A DNA stretch of 43,287 nt. Source: CAZAOY01 sp964486925. Lineage in GTDB: Bacteria; Bacillota; Clostridia; Oscillospirales; Ruminococcaceae. A program made the position numbers and the translations under genes. Location: positions 1-43,287 of the forward strand of contig CAZAOY010000021.1 in NCBI GenBank assembly GCA_964486925.1, in the 5' to 3' direction. This document shows positions 1 through 8,020 of the stretch, one piece after another. The notes below the pieces were generated by a model, which saw only the letters and a list, made by a program, of their open reading frames with translations, was not told where the DNA came from and searched no databases. Position 1 is the stretch's first letter. The number at the start of each line of letters is the position of its first letter.

Positions 1-147
1 TACCACCACCTGGGTTGGTAGTACCTCCACCTGGGTTGGTAGTACCTCCACCTGGATTGGTAGTACCACCGCCTGGGTTGGTAGTACCACCCCCTGGATT
101 GGTAGTACTTCCACCTGGGTTGGTAGTACCTCCACCTGGGTTTGTGG
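1..147 (-). repeat. Seven tandem 21-bp repeats encoding a TTNPGGG linker
   Basis: Seven consecutive 21-base units start at 1, 22, 43, 64, 85, 106 and 127. Each encodes Thr-Thr-Asn-Pro-Gly-Gly-Gly on the minus strand, with one Gly-to-Ser change in the unit at 106. Units differ mostly at third codon positions, and the last (127-147) is degenerate where it meets unique sequence. The array reaches base 1, so its true copy number is unknown. The composition suggests a flexible wall-spanning linker. Confidence 0.95.
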
Positions 148-2245
148 TGTCGTCTGGGTCAGTGGCTGTAGCATAGGCGATAGCGAATGGACTAAAGCTG
201 TCGGTCTGGAATGCTAGTCCTACAGGGGTTTTATCAGGGATAATCCAATCTGCTGTTTTATCTGCCACGGTGTAGTCGTAGTGTCTGTTCACACCTGCGA
301 GATGCATTATTACAAAATCATCCTTACTGGTAGTACCGGCAGGGTAGGGTAGATATACTGTAACTGCCTTGTTAGCGGTAAGCACGTGGTTACCGTCATT
401 TGCGTTTACTAGATCAAGGTATAGATAACGGTAGTTCATATCCTTGGTCTTATTGTTTTGTGACAGCCGTAATGCCATGTTATCCATAGTTTCCTTTACT
501 AGGATACCGTCGGAAAGTAACGCAACCTTAGCACTACTAGAGATTACCCTGTTAGTAGAGTCGGTAAAGATTGTACCGCTTGAGGTATATACGCTAGGGG
601 CGACAACAGCGGCTGTTGGTGTGGTGGTTAGTGCAGGAATAATGTGTGTAGGGGTGGTGCTGTCGGTAACACCGCGCACATATAAAGTACCTGTTTTGTA
701 TGTAATCTGATAGGCACGGGAAGGATCTATTGTGCTCCTTGCTATAACTTTACCGCCTCCTACACCGTTTACCGTAATTAGGTAGTCGCCGCCAATATCA
801 TCATTATCTGATGGAGTATCCGATGGAATATTGGTAACCGGATTTATTAGATAAAACTTTTCTTCAAACGGAAATTCATAATGATGAGGGGAATTATCGG
901 AATCGTATAGCCTGCCATCTAGATAAAATCTTACGGTGTCTACAGTATCTCCACCTAGAAATCCGCTAAACTTAAACTGCGGATGAGGGAAAGGGTCGTT
1001 GCTTACCGACTCGCCCCCTGTGTAGGAGATTAGATCGCTAGCTGAAACTGTAAGGGTAGGTAGAGTAGCGCTCTTAACGATAGGAACCTCAAAATATGCG
1101 GTTTTGTTATCGTCGTTATAGCTACTTGGATCTACGATATGGTACACAAGGCTAGTGGTTTTGTTTGTTTGATATGTCTTTGAAAAATCAAAGTTAGCGC
1201 TTGCTATATTTAGCTTAATGTTATAGCTTAGGCTGTAGTTGTAGATAAATCCGTCTGGGTCATCCTGTATAGCGTTTGGAGTGACACCTTTGTCAAGTAG
1301 ATTCCAGCTTAGCGTTTTGGTGGTGTTGTCGTATTTTGCTCCTGGGTTATTCGTGGAGGTAAATCCTACCCAATCGATAAATTCCGCCATAGGGTCGATT
1401 ACCCGCCAGAGGTTTGTATGCTCGATAATATCATCCGCAATTCCTTTAAAGGTGTTAGCAAGAGAACCCGCGTCGGTAGCTTCATGATAATCACCGTTAG
1501 AAGCTATACCTCTAACAACACGTTCGGTATCAACTATCTCTTCTGCTGAAAGCCCTAGGTTAAAGAATACAGAGTATATCTCCACCCCTGTAGCCTTGAT
1601 ACCATTTGCTACAGCTATGGTATCACCAATAACATCACTGCTAGAAGGAGCGTTTGGTTTCCCGTCGCTTAAAAGCACGATAATCTTGTTGTTTCCTTTT
1701 TTCGCATTATCTAGCATACTCTGTGCACGGTTTAGTCCCAGCTGGATGTTAGTACCCTTGTTAAACGATTGCACATCTTCTACAGCCTTTAGCAGTTTAT
1801 CTTGATCACTCGTGAGGTCTTGGAATACATCTACATAGTCATCATCAAAGCCTAAAATACCAATCTCGTTATTTACGGTATTAACGCTATTTAAAAACAG
1901 CTCATTAATAAACTCTCTAGAGGCTGCTTTAGCAGAGTTAATCTTGTCATAATCAAGCATACTGCCTGATACATCTATTAATAGTACGATTGATGAAGCA
2001 TTGTTGTTAACGATACTTTTAGTGTCCACATCAAGCGTTATGGTAAATTCATCGTTTTTAGTCTGTACTATCGACTTTTGGATCCTTAGTGAACCTTCCG
2101 ACCCGTCCACAATCCTAGCCGCAGGATTTAAAACAATCTGGTTTTCAGTAGCAGGTTCTGCTAATATTAGGTATGTACTGTTTTGAACTAGAAAAATGCT
2201 TAGAATTAGTGTAATTACAAATAATTTTTGAAATGTTTTTTTCAT
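1..2245 (-). CDS. Secreted von Willebrand factor A domain protein (3' end beyond the window)
   Basis: The gene starts at an ATG at 2245, 8 nt after a GGGGG ribosome binding site, and stays open to the left edge, giving about 748 visible residues. Residues 1-29 form a signal peptide (KK, then a hydrophobic stretch ending LILA). A von Willebrand A domain spans roughly 60-280 and has a complete metal-ion-dependent adhesion site: D91-x-S93-x-S95, T165 and D194 in LLSDGKP. The part after it (about 280-400) resembles domains that follow vWA in Gram-positive surface adhesins, which is an inference. A later stretch with the pattern ITYKTGTLYVRG looks MBG-like. The visible end is a TTNPGGG repeat linker, so a wall anchor or further domains may follow. 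Likely role: ligand binding at the cell surface; the ligand is unknown. It has its own promoter and follows nrdD's terminator, so it is probably monocistronic. Confidence 0.85.
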   Translation of the reverse strand, partial: MKKTFQKLFVITLILSIFLVQNSTYLILAEPATENQIVLNPAARIVDGSEGSLRIQKSIVQTKNDEFTITLDVDTKSIVNNNASSIVLLIDVSGSMLDYDKINSAKAASREFINELFLNSVNTVNNEIGILGFDDDYVDVFQDLTSDQDKLLKAVEDVQSFNKGTNIQLGLNRAQSMLDNAKKGNNKIIVLLSDGKPNAPSSSDVIGDTIAVANGIKATGVEIYSVFFNLGLSAEEIVDTERVVRGIASNGDYHEATDAGSLANTFKGIADDIIEHTNLWRVIDPMAEFIDWVGFTSTNNPGAKYDNTTKTLSWNLLDKGVTPNAIQDDPDGFIYNYSLSYNIKLNIASANFDFSKTYQTNKTTSLVYHIVDPSSYNDDNKTAYFEVPIVKSATLPTLTVSASDLISYTGGESVSNDPFPHPQFKFSGFLGGDTVDTVRFYLDGRLYDSDNSPHHYEFPFEEKFYLINPVTNIPSDTPSDNDDIGGDYLITVNGVGGGKVIARSTIDPSRAYQITYKTGTLYVRGVTDSTTPTHIIPALTTTPTAAVVAPSVYTSSGTIFTDSTNRVISSSAKVALLSDGILVKETMDNMALRLSQNNKTKDMNYRYLYLDLVNANDGNHVLTANKAVTVYLPYPAGTTSKDDFVIMHLAGVNRHYDYTVADKTADWIIPDKTPVGLAFQTDSFSPFAIAYATATDPDDTTNPGGGTTNPGGSTTNPGGGTTNPGGGTTNPGGGTTNPGGGTTNPGGG

Positions 2246-2382
2246 TTAGTATCCCCCTGATTTTTCTGTCGCTTCTTAAAATTGCCTTAAAATGTTATAA
2301 ATATTACCATCTAGTAAATAAAATTTTTTCTTTTTATTTACTATTTCAGTCTTTACCTAATAGTTAAAGCGCAACTATAAAA

Positions 2383-2411
2383 ATTATAACATAAATCTTT
2401 GTTTTTGTCAA
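2383..2411 (-). promoter_or_regulatory. Promoter of the vWA protein gene
   Basis: On the minus strand, TTGACA (2406-2411) and TATAAT (2383-2388) are separated by exactly 17 bases, a perfect consensus vegetative promoter. It gives a leader of about 130 nt before the ATG at 2245. The leader contains an AT-only hairpin at 2313-2342 (11-bp arms) of unknown role. Confidence 0.85.
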
Positions 2412-2489
2412 ATCCAATTATATCCATGCAGTGTGCACAGCTTTTCCAAGGACTTATATGAATGGAAAATAAAGGAACAAAAAGTATAC

Positions 2490-2536
2490 GAAAAAAATTA
2501 GTTTGATCTATCCTGCAATAAATCAAACTAATTTTA
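2490..2536 (-). terminator. Rho-independent terminator of nrdD
   Basis: Arms at 2495-2507 and 2522-2534 pair perfectly over 13 bp. Read on the minus strand the stem is followed by a run of T (2488-2497 region). It lies 55 nt beyond the nrdD stop codon and separates it from the vWA gene. Confidence 0.8.
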
Positions 2537-2588
2537 GGTAACGCTATACCAAATATCTGTTTACATAGGTTGCAATGGAGTTACAAAA

Positions 2589-4904
2589 TTACATATGCTT
2601 TACACGCTGGGATTCCTCGGCACGTTTAGCGTCGTTAAACTTTGCTACAGTACCTACAAGGTATCCGGTAATACGACGTATCCTATCAAACTTAGGTCCG
2701 CCGTCCTGCTCGGTACGTCCACACTGCGGGCATTCATTCTGGATAACCCCAGTGTATCCGCATACAGGGTCACGATCTACAGGGTGGTTTATCGAACCGT
2801 ATCCGATACCGCTATCCTTCATGTGGCGAACTATCGTTTCAAAGGCATCTAGGTTGTCGCTAGGGTTGCCGTCTAGCTCGATATAGCTAATATGACCGGC
2901 ATTGGTAAGGGCATGGTATGGTGCTTCGATGTTTATCTTTTCGTAAGCGGATAGCTTGTGGTGTACAGGAACATGGAAGGAGTTTGTGTAGTAGTCCTTG
3001 TCGGTAACACCCTCGATTACACCAAAACGCTTCCTATCAATCCGTACAAACCTTCCCGAAAGTCCTTCGGCAGGGGTTGCAATTAGGGAGTAGTTGAAGC
3101 GGGTTTCCTCCGCCTTTTTATCTAAAAACTCACGCATATGGGAGATTATCTTAAGTCCTAAAGCTCTAGCCTCCTCGCATTCACCATGATGTTTACCGGT
3201 TAATGCGACTAAGGTTTCAGCAAGACCGATAAATCCAACGGTAAGGGTACCATGCTTTAGCACTTCGCTTACAGAGTCATCTGGTCCTAGCTTTTCGGAA
3301 TCGATCCAAACTCCCTGTCCCATTAAAAATGGGTAGTTTTTTACTGTCTTTTGAGATTGTATCTTATATCGGTGCATTAGTTGTTTACAGATTAACTCTA
3401 GGTACTCATCAAGTAAATTAAAGAATGCACAGATGTCCTTGTTAGCGCTAATACCAATGTATGGTAGGTTTAGTGAGGTAAAGCTTAGATTTCCTCTACC
3501 GCAGGTAACCTGTTTAGTCGGGTCGTAAACGTTGCCGATTACACGGGTTCTACAACCCATATAAGCAACCTCAGAGTTGTAATCACCCTCTTTGTAGTAC
3601 TGTAGGTTAAACGGAGCGTCCAAAAATGAGAAGTTAGGGAATAGACGTTTAGCAGAAACCTCGCAGGACAGCTTAAACAGATCGTAGTTTTTATCCTCTT
3701 TATTGTAGCTAACACCTTCTTTAACCTTAAAGATCTGGATAGGGAACACAGGGGTTTCGCCGTTTCCAAGCCCACGTTTTGTCGCAAGAAGGATATTCTT
3801 GATTACAAGCCTTCCCTCCTCAGAGGTGTCTGTACCGTAGTTTAGAGAGCTAAACGGTACCTGTGCCCCAGCACGTGAATGCATGGTGTTAAGGTTGTGG
3901 ATTAGCGCTTCCATCGCTTGGTAGGTAGCACGGTCAATCTCTTTTGTTGCCTGGCGAAGGACAAACCTTTGTATGCTATCTGCGGTCGGCTCATCAACTA
4001 ACTTAAGGAGCAAAGGCTTTTCAAAGTCTTGATAACCGTTGTCGTTTGCTAAAACCGGCATTACACCATGCTCTTCTAGTATCTCGCTACAGATCTGCTT
4101 TGCAGTATAAGCTCCGTCCTCGATACCGGCTAAAAGCTCTAGCGCTCGTCCTAGATTCTGTGTATAGTACTTTGCATAGGATTTTCTAACACCGTTAGAC
4201 ATACCGTAATCAAAGTTTGGGATACTCTGTCCGCCGTGCTGATCGTTTTGGTTAGCTTGGATTGCGATACAAGCAAGAGCGGAGTAGCTTTGGATATCGT
4301 TTGGCTCACGTAAAAATCCGTGTCCTGTTGAGAATCCATCCTTAAATAGCTTTACGATATCGATCTGACAGCAGGTTGTGGTAAGGGTTAAAAAGTCCAT
4401 GTCATGGATATGGATGTTACCGGAGGCGTGCTCTTTAGCATGCTGTGAATCTAATACATATAGCTCATAGAATCGTTTTGCACCTTCAGAGCCGTATTTT
4501 AACATAGTACCCATTGCGGTGTCACCATCGATGTTAGCGTTTTCACGCTTAAGATCGTTGTCCTCGGCGGATTTAAAGGTTAGATCCTCATAGATCTTCA
4601 TAATCTTTGAATCCATCTCACGGATACGGTTTCGCTCCGCACGGTATAGTATGTAGTTTTTAGCGGTCTTTGCGTGACCATGCTCGATAAGCACCTTTTC
4701 TACGCTGTCTTGAACCTGTTCAACGGTTGGGCTATCGGTCTTAAGGGTCTGTTCAATGTATTCACATACCTTGTATGCAAGCTCGTGAGCCTCGTCCATA
4801 TCGTTTCCGCCTACAGACTTAGCCGCTTTAAAGATTGCGTTAGCGATCTTTTCTATGTTGAATGAAGCCTCTCGTTTATCTCTTTTTATAATTTTTTTTA
4901 TCAT
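2589..4904 (-). CDS. nrdD: Anaerobic (class III) ribonucleoside-triphosphate reductase
   Basis: This oxygen-sensitive glycyl radical enzyme reduces ribonucleoside triphosphates to deoxy forms. Residues 1-90 form an ATP-cone allosteric domain (MIKKIIKRDKREASFNIEKI onward). The C-terminal RRITGYL motif carries the glycyl radical at G747, and a conserved MGCRTRV segment mid-protein is a likely active-site cysteine region. The C-terminal zinc site shows C715, C725 and C728, but the position expected for the first Cys of a CxxC pair is D712. The 771-residue length is normal. The activase gene nrdG, often adjacent, is not in this window, so the activator must be encoded elsewhere. Two NrdR boxes upstream indicate repression by NrdR when dNTP or ATP levels are high. 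The ribosome binding site is weak. Confidence 0.96.
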   Translation of the reverse strand: MIKKIIKRDKREASFNIEKIANAIFKAAKSVGGNDMDEAHELAYKVCEYIEQTLKTDSPTVEQVQDSVEKVLIEHGHAKTAKNYILYRAERNRIREMDSKIMKIYEDLTFKSAEDNDLKRENANIDGDTAMGTMLKYGSEGAKRFYELYVLDSQHAKEHASGNIHIHDMDFLTLTTTCCQIDIVKLFKDGFSTGHGFLREPNDIQSYSALACIAIQANQNDQHGGQSIPNFDYGMSNGVRKSYAKYYTQNLGRALELLAGIEDGAYTAKQICSEILEEHGVMPVLANDNGYQDFEKPLLLKLVDEPTADSIQRFVLRQATKEIDRATYQAMEALIHNLNTMHSRAGAQVPFSSLNYGTDTSEEGRLVIKNILLATKRGLGNGETPVFPIQIFKVKEGVSYNKEDKNYDLFKLSCEVSAKRLFPNFSFLDAPFNLQYYKEGDYNSEVAYMGCRTRVIGNVYDPTKQVTCGRGNLSFTSLNLPYIGISANKDICAFFNLLDEYLELICKQLMHRYKIQSQKTVKNYPFLMGQGVWIDSEKLGPDDSVSEVLKHGTLTVGFIGLAETLVALTGKHHGECEEARALGLKIISHMREFLDKKAEETRFNYSLIATPAEGLSGRFVRIDRKRFGVIEGVTDKDYYTNSFHVPVHHKLSAYEKINIEAPYHALTNAGHISYIELDGNPSDNLDAFETIVRHMKDSGIGYGSINHPVDRDPVCGYTGVIQNECPQCGRTEQDGGPKFDRIRRITGYLVGTVAKFNDAKRAEESQRVKHM

Positions 4905-5030
4905 CCTTGATTCACTTCTTTCCCTTTAACAGTAGATATTACAGCCTGTTTTTCTACAAACATCGGCAAAAAAACTAAAGCTGATTGTCCTTTGTATATC
5001 CAAATAATAGATAGTGCATTTTTATGCAAA

Positions 5031-5080
5031 ACCACAACCTATAGTGGTTTGATATAATACACACCACTATATATTGTGGT
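5031..5080 (-). promoter_or_regulatory. Tandem NrdR boxes upstream of nrdD
   Basis: Two 18-bp dyads, ACCACAACCTATAGTGGT (5031-5048) and ACCACTATATATTGTGGT (5063-5080), match the known NrdR box pattern. Their centres are 32 bp apart, about three helical turns, which is the usual spacing for NrdR pairs. They lie 127-176 bp upstream of the nrdD start, and an AT-rich region between them could hold the -10. The exact minus-strand promoter could not be settled. Confidence 0.88.
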
Positions 5081-5438
5081 TGGTACAATTAATTATACAA
5101 GAAACTTTGTGGTAAGTCAAGGCATTTTTTTCATGAAAGCAATAAATGATACATGATGATTTTGTTCGACAAAAATCTCACACTAAAAACAAGAATATAC
5201 GTTTTAAAAAGTTAGCAGAATTGTACAAGTAGTTGATCACGCTGTTTCCATCACATAAAAAATAGGAAATGGGCAGTTAGCTACAAAAAAATACCAAACT
5301 GGTAGAGATAACCGATTAATAGGTGGCTTATAAAAAGACTTAATATGTCATGAACCTAAAAATTCAGCTACGGATAGATACAATCCGTTGGATTAGTATA
5401 GTTATCCATTCTTCACATTCCTAGCATACTGCACAAAA
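5081..5438. other. Intergenic region, nothing recognised
   Basis: This AT-rich stretch lies between the NrdR boxes and the 3' end of rsgA. I see no convincing ORF, structured RNA or strong hairpin. It is the 3' flank of the rsgA transcript and the far upstream flank of nrdD. Confidence 0.5.
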
Positions 5439-6383
5439 TTACCTTTCGGAGTACTCCCAGTGCTTTAACTGCTTAGCTTCGTTGTACATGATGGTGTAGC
5501 TATCAAGCCGTGTAGGTTCAATAAAACCGTCTTTGCAGGCATTTTTAATAGCACAGTCCCGCTCGCTTGTGTGGGAGCAACCGGTAAACCTACAGGAGTG
5601 CAGGAATGGTGTAAACTCTTTAAAGCAGTACTGTAGCTCATCAGCTGTAATAATATCATAACGGTTTGTTTCGACCGCCCCAAACCCAGGGGTGTCCGCA
5701 ACAAAGGCGTTGTATTCATCTATACGATAGAGTGTTACGGTGCGGGTAGTATGCCGCCCTCTACCTAGCTTTTTGCTGATTTCACCTGTTGCAAGCTGAA
5801 GGTTATTAAACAGCCGATTCAAAAGACTAGACTTGCCCACCCCTGTGTTTCCAACAAAAGCTACCGTCCTATCTTTAATATGTGGATAGATCTTACTAAA
5901 CTCATCGGTAGAGTCCTTGTCAGTGCAGAAGGTTACGATACCCGCATTATCGTAGATCCTTTTAACATGCTCATACTCTGACAGGTCGGTCTTGGTAAGC
6001 ACTAGGATAGGGGTTACCTCTTTGTAACAACAGATAGCGGTAAGCTTATCGATAATCAGCAAGCTTAAGGCGGGTTCTACGATGGAAGCAACGATAAATA
6101 ATGTGTCTAAATTTGTCATTTTAGGACGAACAAATGCGTTACTGCGAGGGTGTATCTCCTCTATAATTCCACGAAGAGCGGACTTAGAGGGGTCGGTGTT
6201 AGCTGATATATCGGTGTTAACCGCAGGATCTGACAGAGATAGAGTGACCCTATCTCCAGCCATAGGGGATAGATCCTTATTCCGAAAGACCCCCTTTGCA
6301 TTGCAGGTAATATACCCTATATCGCTGTACACCGTAAACTTTCCCTTGTCCCCGCAGGTAATAACGCCATCTATCCTATCCAT
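5439..6383 (-). CDS. rsgA: Ribosome small subunit-dependent GTPase A
   Basis: RsgA is a circularly permuted GTPase that assists late 30S subunit maturation. An N-terminal OB-fold (about 1-85) precedes the permuted G domain: G4 motif TKTD at 130-133, Walker A GNTGVGKSS at 178-186, then G3 motif DTPGF at 230-234. The C-terminal zinc site is C264, C269, H271 and C277. An AAGGAGG ribosome binding site lies 9 nt before the ATG. The 314-residue length is typical. It follows the antiporter gene by about 80 nt on the same strand, so the two may be co-transcribed. thiN, a common neighbour of rsgA in Firmicutes, is instead at 33710. Confidence 0.95.
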   Translation of the reverse strand: MDRIDGVITCGDKGKFTVYSDIGYITCNAKGVFRNKDLSPMAGDRVTLSLSDPAVNTDISANTDPSKSALRGIIEEIHPRSNAFVRPKMTNLDTLFIVASIVEPALSLLIIDKLTAICCYKEVTPILVLTKTDLSEYEHVKRIYDNAGIVTFCTDKDSTDEFSKIYPHIKDRTVAFVGNTGVGKSSLLNRLFNNLQLATGEISKKLGRGRHTTRTVTLYRIDEYNAFVADTPGFGAVETNRYDIITADELQYCFKEFTPFLHSCRFTGCSHTSERDCAIKNACKDGFIEPTRLDSYTIMYNEAKQLKHWEYSER

Positions 6384-6465
6384 CTATAAAATCCTCCTTA
6401 TTAATCTATCGCTTTGAAGTTATGCTGTTTTACTATATGACCGTGCTTGCGGGCAGGCAGGCTTT

Positions 6466-7893
6466 CTATTCTGCGCTTTTTAAGCTTTCATAAAACTCTC
6501 TACGGTAAAGCTCTACCACTATATCGCCGTTTAGTATCTTTGTCGAACCCTTTGGTATTATGGTGTTTTTTCCTCGCTTAATTATTACCACTAGGATATC
6601 CGACGAGATTGCCGCCTCTACAATAGTTTTGTTGCAGTAGGGGTGGGTGTCGTCGATGGTTATCTCCACTAGCTGGGTATGCTCATCGTCGGCGTAGTCG
6701 GTAAAGGTTTTAAGCACCGAGGTGTCGTTGTCGATTAGGTCAAGCCTTCTTGCCATAAACGGGATAGATGAGCCTTGAACCGTTACCGAAAACAGTGCTA
6801 CAAAGAATACAATATGAAAGATATCGTTTGTAATATAGTCTGAGCTTGTAGAAGCAATAATCGCAAACACCATCGATGCCGCCCCGCGAAGTCCTACCAA
6901 AGATACAAAAAGCTGTTGTTTAAATGGTATCTTAAAGAAGCTAAGTATGCTAAAGGTCGCAGTAGGTCGGGAGATAAAGATTAGAAATAGCGCTATAGGG
7001 ATAGCGTAAGGGATAATCTTTATCAGGTGGGACGGCAGACATAAAAGCCCTAGGGTGAAGAACAACATAATCTGCATTAGCCAAGAGATACCGTCAAAGA
7101 AATGCACAAGGCTCTTTTTGTTTAGTATCTTTTTGTTACCTAGTATAATCCCTGTTATATAGACACTAAGGAATCCATTCCCACCGACTGCCTTTGCGAG
7201 CGAGAAGGAGAGCACAGTAACCCCCACCACAAGGATTGTATTAATCCCGTTTACATCAAAAGCAATCTTTTCAAGCACCAAAGCCGCTACTACCCCAATT
7301 GCCACCCCGATAGCTAACCCAAAGAGTATCTGCGAGATAACCATTAACGGAATTGACTCGGCTTTACTGTTGTTTAAAAGTGTAACCATAATTATCGTTA
7401 GCATGTATGAGAATGGATCGTTACTACCGCTTTCAATCTCTAAAAGCGGAGCAAGACCGTTCTTAAGGTTAAGCTTTCGAGAACGAAGGATTGCAAAGAC
7501 CGCCGCCGCATCGGTAGAGGCGATAACCGACCCGATAACCATCCCTTCAAGCAGCTTAAAGCCAAACACAAGATGACAGAACAACCCTGTAAGCCCCGCT
7601 GTAATAACCACCCCAACGGTAGACATTAGAATAGACTGTACCGCTACAGGCTTTGCAGTTTTCCAGTTAGTACCAAACCCACCGTAGAACATAATAAAGA
7701 TAAGTCCAATGGTGCAGATATCCTCGGCAAACACAACATCGTTAAGCTCTATCTTAACAAACCCCTCCGCTCCAAAGGCGATACCGAGCAGTAGAAAGAT
7801 TAGCAGTGTAGGCACACCAAGGCGGTTAAAAAGCTTACTTGACGCTACTGACAGAACTAACACCACACCAAAAAGTATAAGTGCATAGGTCAT
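6466..7893 (-). CDS. CPA1-type K+(Na+)/H+ antiporter with regulatory TrkA-C domain
   Basis: This is a membrane antiporter of the NhaP/CvrA type, exchanging a monovalent cation for protons. I chose the ATG at 7893 (MTYALILFGVV), preceded by GTGAGGT at good spacing; a TTG six codons upstream lacks a better site. About twelve hydrophobic segments fill residues 1-380, and the SGSNDP motif holds the conserved Asn-Asp of cation/proton antiporters. The last 80 or so residues (from TQLVEITIDD to the end) look like a TrkA-C/RCK-C ligand-binding domain, as in K+/H+ antiporters of the KhtU/NhaP2 type. The length, 475 residues, fits. Substrate preference (K+ or Na+) is inferred from the C-terminal domain only. 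Confidence 0.88.
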   Translation of the reverse strand: MTYALILFGVVLVLSVASSKLFNRLGVPTLLIFLLLGIAFGAEGFVKIELNDVVFAEDICTIGLIFIMFYGGFGTNWKTAKPVAVQSILMSTVGVVITAGLTGLFCHLVFGFKLLEGMVIGSVIASTDAAAVFAILRSRKLNLKNGLAPLLEIESGSNDPFSYMLTIIMVTLLNNSKAESIPLMVISQILFGLAIGVAIGVVAALVLEKIAFDVNGINTILVVGVTVLSFSLAKAVGGNGFLSVYITGIILGNKKILNKKSLVHFFDGISWLMQIMLFFTLGLLCLPSHLIKIIPYAIPIALFLIFISRPTATFSILSFFKIPFKQQLFVSLVGLRGAASMVFAIIASTSSDYITNDIFHIVFFVALFSVTVQGSSIPFMARRLDLIDNDTSVLKTFTDYADDEHTQLVEITIDDTHPYCNKTIVEAAISSDILVVIIKRGKNTIIPKGSTKILNGDIVVELYRREFYESLKSAE

Positions 7894-8020
7894 ATTAAAC
7901 CTCACTTTCAAATTTATGATAATTGGGCAATCAAATGCTGCATTTTTTTACATAAAAAACATATAGGATAAACAAGATGATTGCACGCAATATTTCGTTG
8001 TCCAATTAATACTATCTATA

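Noticed and set aside
2589..4865. Small frames on the plus strand and other minus-strand frames inside nrdD (for example 2575-2886 and 3539-3787).
   Set aside because: They lie fully inside a well-supported gene, lack ribosome binding sites and show no family likeness; they are by-products of codon use.
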